From Ancylobacter novellus DSM 506 (lineage in GTDB: Bacteria; Pseudomonadota; Alphaproteobacteria; Rhizobiales; Xanthobacteraceae): a stretch of 64,000 nucleotides of DNA. How positions within the stretch are numbered: the first letter of the stretch is position 1; the number at the start of each line of letters is the position of its first letter. Below the pieces are notes generated by a model. It had not been told where the DNA came from. It saw nothing but the letters and a program-made list of their open reading frames with translations, and searched no databases. Made by a program: the position numbers and the translations under genes. Of this stretch, positions 60,129 to 64,000 are shown piece by piece. The DNA lies in assembly GCF_000092925.1 (NCBI RefSeq), contig NC_014217.1, forward strand, positions 3,782,001-3,846,000. Reading direction: 5' to 3'.

Positions 60129-60623
60129 TCAGCGGGCGCGCAGGCGGCGCGTCATGTGCGCGATGGCGACGGCGAGGTGCTTCTGCACCGAGCTCTCGCA
60201 GATGCGCAGTTCGCGGGCCACCTCGGCATGGCTGAGCCCATCGATGCGGTTCAGCACGAAGATCTCCTGCGTGCGGCGCGGCAGCTCGCGCACCAGCGCA
60301 TGGACGCGCTCCAACTGAAGGCGGGAATCGGCGACGTCCTCCGGCGAGGGCTGGTCGGCCGCCAGCAGTGCGAGGGCCTCCGGCGCGAAGGCATCGGTAC
60401 GGCGCCGGGCCTCCTGCTTGCGGTGGTTGATCAGCAGGTTGCGGGCGATGGCGTAGAGGTAGGCCCTTATGTCGCCGATGCGGGTGTCCGGACGCTCCAG
60501 CACATTGAGGAAGGTGTCCTGCACCAGGTCGCTCGCCATATGCCCATCGCCGAGCCGGTGCTGGAGATAGCTCCGCAGCTCGGTGCGATGGGTTGAAAAC
60601 ACAAGCGACAAGTCTGGCTGCAT
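60129..60623 (-). CDS. fecI: ECF sigma factor, FecI family
   Basis: A 164-residue sigma factor with region 2 (DLVQDTFLNVLERPDTRIGDIRAYLYAIARNLLINHRR-like) and region 4 (RTQEIFVLNRIDGLSHAEVARELRICESSVQKHLAVAIAHM). The ATG at 60623 is preferred over an upstream TTG. It should activate the receptor-transport operon when iron-loaded siderophore occupies the receptor. FecR follows 87 bases downstream. Confidence 0.92.
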   Translation of the reverse strand: MQPDLSLVFSTHRTELRSYLQHRLGDGHMASDLVQDTFLNVLERPDTRIGDIRAYLYAIARNLLINHRKQEARRRTDAFAPEALALLAADQPSPEDVADSRLQLERVHALVRELPRRTQEIFVLNRIDGLSHAEVARELRICESSVQKHLAVAIAHMTRRLRAR

Positions 60624-60732
60624 GAACCGGCCCGCACTCCACCTCAAAGAGGCGTGTGCGAGACGCTTATCACGCAGCCCCAGGTAAAGTAAGTTACATG
60701 GCTCTACTTTATCATTTCTATAATTTTCTCAG

Positions 60733-60749
60733 ACTGGAATCATTCTTGA
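60733..60749. promoter_or_regulatory. Possible Irr-type iron box upstream of the sigma gene
   Basis: ACTGGAATCATTCTTGA keeps the core GAA-YNR-TTCT of the Irr ICE motif of Hyphomicrobiales, with imperfect outer arms. It lies about 110 bases ahead of the sigma gene in the AT-rich gap 60624-60786. Suggestive only. Confidence 0.3.
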
Positions 60750-60786
60750 CTTTGATTTTCGTGGAACAGCCGAGCTTCGCGCCGGC

Positions 60787-61815
60787 TCATCCGTGAACGC
60801 TGTCCTTCGCCGATGCCGGAGCACTGGCACGCGGCGCGCTCGCCAGCGCGCGCACCACGTCGAAGGCCGCCTGGATGGCGCCGACATTGGCCTTGCCCTG
60901 ACCGTAGATGTCGTAGCCGGTGCCGTGTGCGGGGGTTGCGATCGGGATCGGCATGCCGCCATGCACGGTGACGCCACGCGAGAAGCCCATGAGCTTCATC
61001 GCGATCTGCCCCTGGTCGTGGTACATGGTGACGATCGCGTCGACCTCCTTCGCCTTCAGGAAGATGGTGTCGGCCGGGTACATGCCGACCACCGGCAGGC
61101 CGAGCGCGCGCGCCTTCTCCACCGTTGGCCCGATCACGTCGAGCTCCTCCCGGCCGAAGCTGCCATTCTCGCCATTATGCGGGTTGAGGCCGCACACGGC
61201 GATGCGCGGCGCCTCGACGCCGGCGCGGATCAGCGTCCCGTGGACGAGGCGGATGGCGTCGAGGATGCGCTCCTCGGTGATGAGGCTGGAGACGTCCTTC
61301 AGCGGCACATGGCTGGTGACGCGGCTGGTCCACAGCCCGTCCAGCGTGTTGATCTCGCCGACCGGCCCGTTGGCGCGCAGGATCTCGGCGAACCAGTGGG
61401 TCTCGTCGGAATGGCCGATGCCGGCCAGATGCAGCCCGTGCTTGTTCAGCGGCGCGAAGCACATGCCGTCGGTGACGCCGGCGACGGTGAGCTCGGCGGC
61501 CCGGCGCAGCGTGTCGAGCGCGTAGCGCCCGCCATTGGCGGTAGCGACCGCCCGCTCGAAGGGCGGCTGCGCCGCGCCGCGATAGTCGAGCAGCACCGGC
61601 ACGCCGGGGGCGAAGGAGGGACGGCCGCCCTCCTCGGCGAGGCTGTAGTCGAAGCGCACCCCGGCGATCCGCATGCCCTCCTCCAGTTCGCCGCGGTCGG
61701 CGACCAGCAGGATGTCGGCGGCCGCGCGGTTCTCTTCGCGGGACAGCAGGCGGGCGACGATCTCCGGGCCGATGCCGGCGGGATCGCCGAGGGCGAGGGC
61801 GATGCGGGGCTTCAT
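60787..61815 (-). CDS. PdxA-family 4-hydroxythreonine-4-phosphate dehydrogenase homologue
   Basis: A 342-residue metal-dependent, NAD-linked dehydrogenase/decarboxylase of the PdxA family. Visible are ALGDPAGIGPE at the N-terminus, LNKHGLHLAGIGHSDETHWFAE, GLNPHNGENG, the metal-ligand MYHDQGQI and HGTGYDI. Context argues against vitamin B6 synthesis: it follows a DRL-like oxidoreductase and a TctA remnant, so it is more likely a PdxA2-type enzyme acting on a phosphorylated four-carbon acid such as D-threonate or D-erythronate 4-phosphate. No DUF1537 kinase gene is in view. Confidence 0.87.
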   Translation of the reverse strand: MKPRIALALGDPAGIGPEIVARLLSREENRAAADILLVADRGELEEGMRIAGVRFDYSLAEEGGRPSFAPGVPVLLDYRGAAQPPFERAVATANGGRYALDTLRRAAELTVAGVTDGMCFAPLNKHGLHLAGIGHSDETHWFAEILRANGPVGEINTLDGLWTSRVTSHVPLKDVSSLITEERILDAIRLVHGTLIRAGVEAPRIAVCGLNPHNGENGSFGREELDVIGPTVEKARALGLPVVGMYPADTIFLKAKEVDAIVTMYHDQGQIAMKLMGFSRGVTVHGGMPIPIATPAHGTGYDIYGQGKANVGAIQAAFDVVRALASAPRASAPASAKDSVHG

Positions 61816-61888
61816 GGGACTTCTCCTTCAGGCCGAGCGCAGCGGCGGAAACGCGCCGCCGCGCTTGAAGTTCGGCATTGGCTCGTGG

Positions 61889-63307
61889 TCAGGCGTTCTC
61901 GGCGACCTTGCCGGCGGCCGTCGCGCCGAAGAAGGCCGCATCTTGGTAGCGGCGCAGCGCCAGCAGCTCGGAATCGGGCGCGATCTCGATGTCGCCGACG
62001 GTGATCAGCCGGCCGCATTCGACCGTGCGCACCAGCCGGCAATTGGCGGCGAGGTAGAAGGGCGCGGCCGCCTCGGGCGACAGCGCCACCGCCGGCACCA
62101 GCTCGGCGGTGGTGCCGTCGATGGTGTGGTGGTGGCCGCCCATAGCGAGCGTGCTGCCGGCGGGCAGGTCTTGCGTGGCGCGGGCGACGAGGTCGAGATG
62201 CGGGCGCGGGGCGACGGCACCGCTCGACACGCCGAGCAGGGCGGCCTCCAGCACGCTGGTCGCCGCCTCCAGCCCCAGCAAATGGCGCGGCAGATAGAGC
62301 ATGGCGGTCGCGCCGTCGCGGCTCACCACATGGCCCTTGGCCGCCAGCATGTCCCAGGTCGGGCGGTCGGTGCAGCGCACGATGACGAAGACGCCGCCAG
62401 CGAAGCTCGGCTCGTCCGGCGCGCGCAGGCAGTGGAACACGTCGAGCCGGCGCTCGCCCGACAGCAACCCGCCTTCCGCCTTTCCGGCGAGCAGGGTCGG
62501 CACTTCGGTGATGCGGGCGATGGGCGCGTGCAGGTCCGGCCGGTCGGCGGCGAAGCCGGTGGCATTGCCGACGATGAGCAGCTCGCACAAATCCGGCACC
62601 GCACGCTGCGGCAGCGCCGCGACAGCCTCGGCACGGGAAGCGACGATCTCGGCCGCCGCGCGGCCGCCGAGCTCCCAATGGTCGGCCAGCGCCGGCACGG
62701 GCTCGGTGCGCCCATTGCTGGTGACGAGGCCGGTGGCACGGTCGAAGACGAAGTCGTACTCGCTCGACTTGCCGGCGGCGATGATCTCGAATCCGAGCGT
62801 CTCCGCCCAGGTGACGAGGCCGATGAGCAGGCTCGGCTGGTCGCCGTCGACCGGCGTCGAGACCAGCCCGCGCGCGGCGGCCATATGGGCGATGCCGGGG
62901 CCGGCGACGCTGTCCAGCTCCTTCGACACCACGGCGAGGTGGCGGCCGGCCTCGATGGCGAGGCGGGCATGGCGCGCGCCGGCCTCGGGATGGCCGGTCG
63001 CCTCGATGACGACCTCGACCGGCAGGCCGACGACGAGCGCGAGGTCGTCCGCCGCGACGAAATCGCCCGCCGCGAAGGCTTTTCCCGCCTCGGCCGCCGT
63101 GGTGCAGATGCGGATGCGCTCGGGATCGGCGCCGCTCGCCTTGAGCGCCGCGGCGGCGATCTGCGCGTCGCGGTCGACCGCCACCCGGGCGCGCATGCGC
63201 GGCACCCGCAGGCCCTGCGTCAGAAAGCTCCGCCCGAAATCGCCGGTGCCGACGACGCAGGTCTCGACCGGCGGCCGGTCGACGTTGAAATAGCGGTGGA
63301 AGTTCAT
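61889..63307 (-). CDS. DRL-like (DXR-like) NAD(P)-dependent oxidoreductase with SAF domain
   Basis: A 472-residue protein. The N-terminus has a Rossmann motif (CVVGTGDFGRSF) and homoserine-dehydrogenase-like sequence (VVIEATGHPEAGARHARLAIEAGRHLAVVSKELD); a SAF-like domain forms the C-terminus (about 385-455). It belongs to the family of Brucella DRL, which can replace DXR in making methylerythritol phosphate, but the family is broad and many members sit in catabolic operons. Beside a PdxA homologue and a TctA fragment, a role in sugar-acid catabolism is as likely as isoprenoid synthesis. The ATG overlaps the upstream stop. Confidence 0.75.
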   Translation of the reverse strand: MNFHRYFNVDRPPVETCVVGTGDFGRSFLTQGLRVPRMRARVAVDRDAQIAAAALKASGADPERIRICTTAAEAGKAFAAGDFVAADDLALVVGLPVEVVIEATGHPEAGARHARLAIEAGRHLAVVSKELDSVAGPGIAHMAAARGLVSTPVDGDQPSLLIGLVTWAETLGFEIIAAGKSSEYDFVFDRATGLVTSNGRTEPVPALADHWELGGRAAAEIVASRAEAVAALPQRAVPDLCELLIVGNATGFAADRPDLHAPIARITEVPTLLAGKAEGGLLSGERRLDVFHCLRAPDEPSFAGGVFVIVRCTDRPTWDMLAAKGHVVSRDGATAMLYLPRHLLGLEAATSVLEAALLGVSSGAVAPRPHLDLVARATQDLPAGSTLAMGGHHHTIDGTTAELVPAVALSPEAAAPFYLAANCRLVRTVECGRLITVGDIEIAPDSELLALRRYQDAAFFGATAAGKVAENA

Positions 63308-63873
63308 GCGGGTCCTCGATTGCCGTCATCGGTGACGGAGGCCGGCGCGGTCCGCCCGCGCCGGGACCAGGCCAGGCGCATCAGCGGTACGGTCCAGACG
63401 ATGATGGTGACGACGCCGAGCACCGCGGCGATCGGCCGGCTGAACAGGCCCAGCACGTTGCCGTTGCTGCTGATGAGCGCCTGCATGAAGTTCTGCTCGA
63501 CGATCTCGCCCAGCACGATGCCGAGCACCATGGGCGCGATCGGGAAGCCGTTCTCCTCCATGAAATAGGCGGTTGTGCCGAGCGCGAGCAGGATCCAGAT
63601 GCCGAAGATGTCGCCCCATTCGGCTTCCATGTAGACATTGCCGACAATCCGATGCCGGCCGGAGGCGCGGCGGTAGTCGTCCGGCATGAAGTCGACGCAG
63701 AAGCCGCGATAGTCGCCGTAGCGGTTGCCGGGATAGGGGGCGTTGTTCAGCCAGGGATGCTTGCCCAGCGACAGGTCCCAGTAATGGTGGTGCGCGTCGA
63801 TGATCGGTAGGTCGTCGGCGTCGGCCGATCCCGAAACGGACAGGAGTTGGGACGGACGGACGGTCATCGCCAT
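63304..63873 (-). pseudogene. Chimeric ORF: amidohydrolase N-terminus fused to TctA C-terminus
   Basis: A 189-residue frame (ATG 63873) combines two unrelated proteins. Residues to about 88 match the start of an Amidohydrolase_2 enzyme (LPIIDAHHHYWDLSLGKHPWL, YGDYRGFCVDFMPDDYR, EAEW). From IFGIWILLALG onward it matches the last 100 residues of a TctA tripartite-tricarboxylate permease (GFPIAPMVLGIVLGEIVEQNFMQALI, FSRPIAAVLG). The join lies near 63610-63618 and is in frame. The enzyme lacks its catalytic barrel and the permease most of its spans, so neither can work. The TctA stop overlaps the DRL-like start, so the downstream operon is intact. Confidence 0.8.
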
Positions 63874-64000
63874 GCCCTGCGGCGCGTGATGCGCGAGGCG
63901 GCGCGAAGCTGCGGCATGCCGGATCCTTCCCGTGGCGTTTCCTGTCGCGGGCCACCGTCTGATCGCGGCGCCTTCGCAGTTCATTCCCTATATTGCATGC

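Overview
The window is GC-rich DNA with dense, tightly coupled operons (many ATGA stop/start overlaps). It looks like a chromosomal segment of an alphaproteobacterium, most likely Hyphomicrobiales (Xanthobacteraceae/Ancylobacter-like). The indications are opgGH, a perfect CtrA-type box in front of minCDE, Tat-exported binding proteins and several solute transport systems. This placement is an inference from gene content; no rRNA or tRNA is present to fix it.

Layout. 0-2.6 kb: the first codons of opgH, opgG (osmoregulated periplasmic glucans), then a scar where the 3' halves of an AraC regulator and of a FecCD siderophore permease are joined back to back. 2.7-5.9 kb: a secreted S10 carboxypeptidase, a Tat-exported aldo/keto reductase and a DUF6064 membrane protein. 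5.9-11.2 kb: a 1796-residue autotransporter with a run of about 13 rung repeats of 26 residues. 11.7-12.1 kb: a short DHFR-like protein.

12.2-43.7 kb is the most unusual part, a catabolic island. It holds four solute transporters of three kinds: a Liv-type ABC, a Pot-type ABC, a Dpp-type ABC and a TAXI-TRAP. Between them lie eight enzymes: a cyclase-family hydrolase, two amidase-signature enzymes, a guanine-deaminase-like protein, two paralogous ATZ/TRZ-type amidohydrolases, a CodA/AtzC-like deaminase and a creatininase-family protein. A single-cysteine Asp/Glu-racemase/AMDase-like protein and a GAF protein accompany them. Regulators are LysR, TetR and GntR. A shared dyad, TTAAG-N5-ACTTAGTT, lies upstream of both the tetR operon and the Dpp operon, tying two arms of the island together. 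The enzymes all break C-N bonds of amides, cyclic amides or aminated rings, so the island probably imports and dismantles a nitrogen-rich (possibly heterocyclic) compound. The substrate cannot be named from sequence.

43.7-48.2 kb is housekeeping: a GNAT acetyltransferase, minCDE behind a CtrA-type site, a VanZ-like protein and an FAD monooxygenase. 48.3-60.8 kb is metal acquisition: sitABCD (Mn/Fe) behind two repeated Fur/Mur-like boxes, and on the opposite strand a complete xenosiderophore system (ECF sigma, FecR, STN-type TonB receptor, Tat-exported binding protein, double-length permease, esterase, ATPase).

60.8-64 kb: a PdxA-family dehydrogenase and a DRL-like (DXR-like/homoserine-dehydrogenase-like, SAF-tailed) oxidoreductase. 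They are preceded by a chimeric ORF in which the N-terminal part of an amidohydrolase is fused in frame to the C-terminus of a TctA permease. The two truncation junctions (about 2.2 kb and 63.6 kb) are either real deletions or assembly joins. I saw no CRISPR array, insertion sequence, phage gene or RNA gene.
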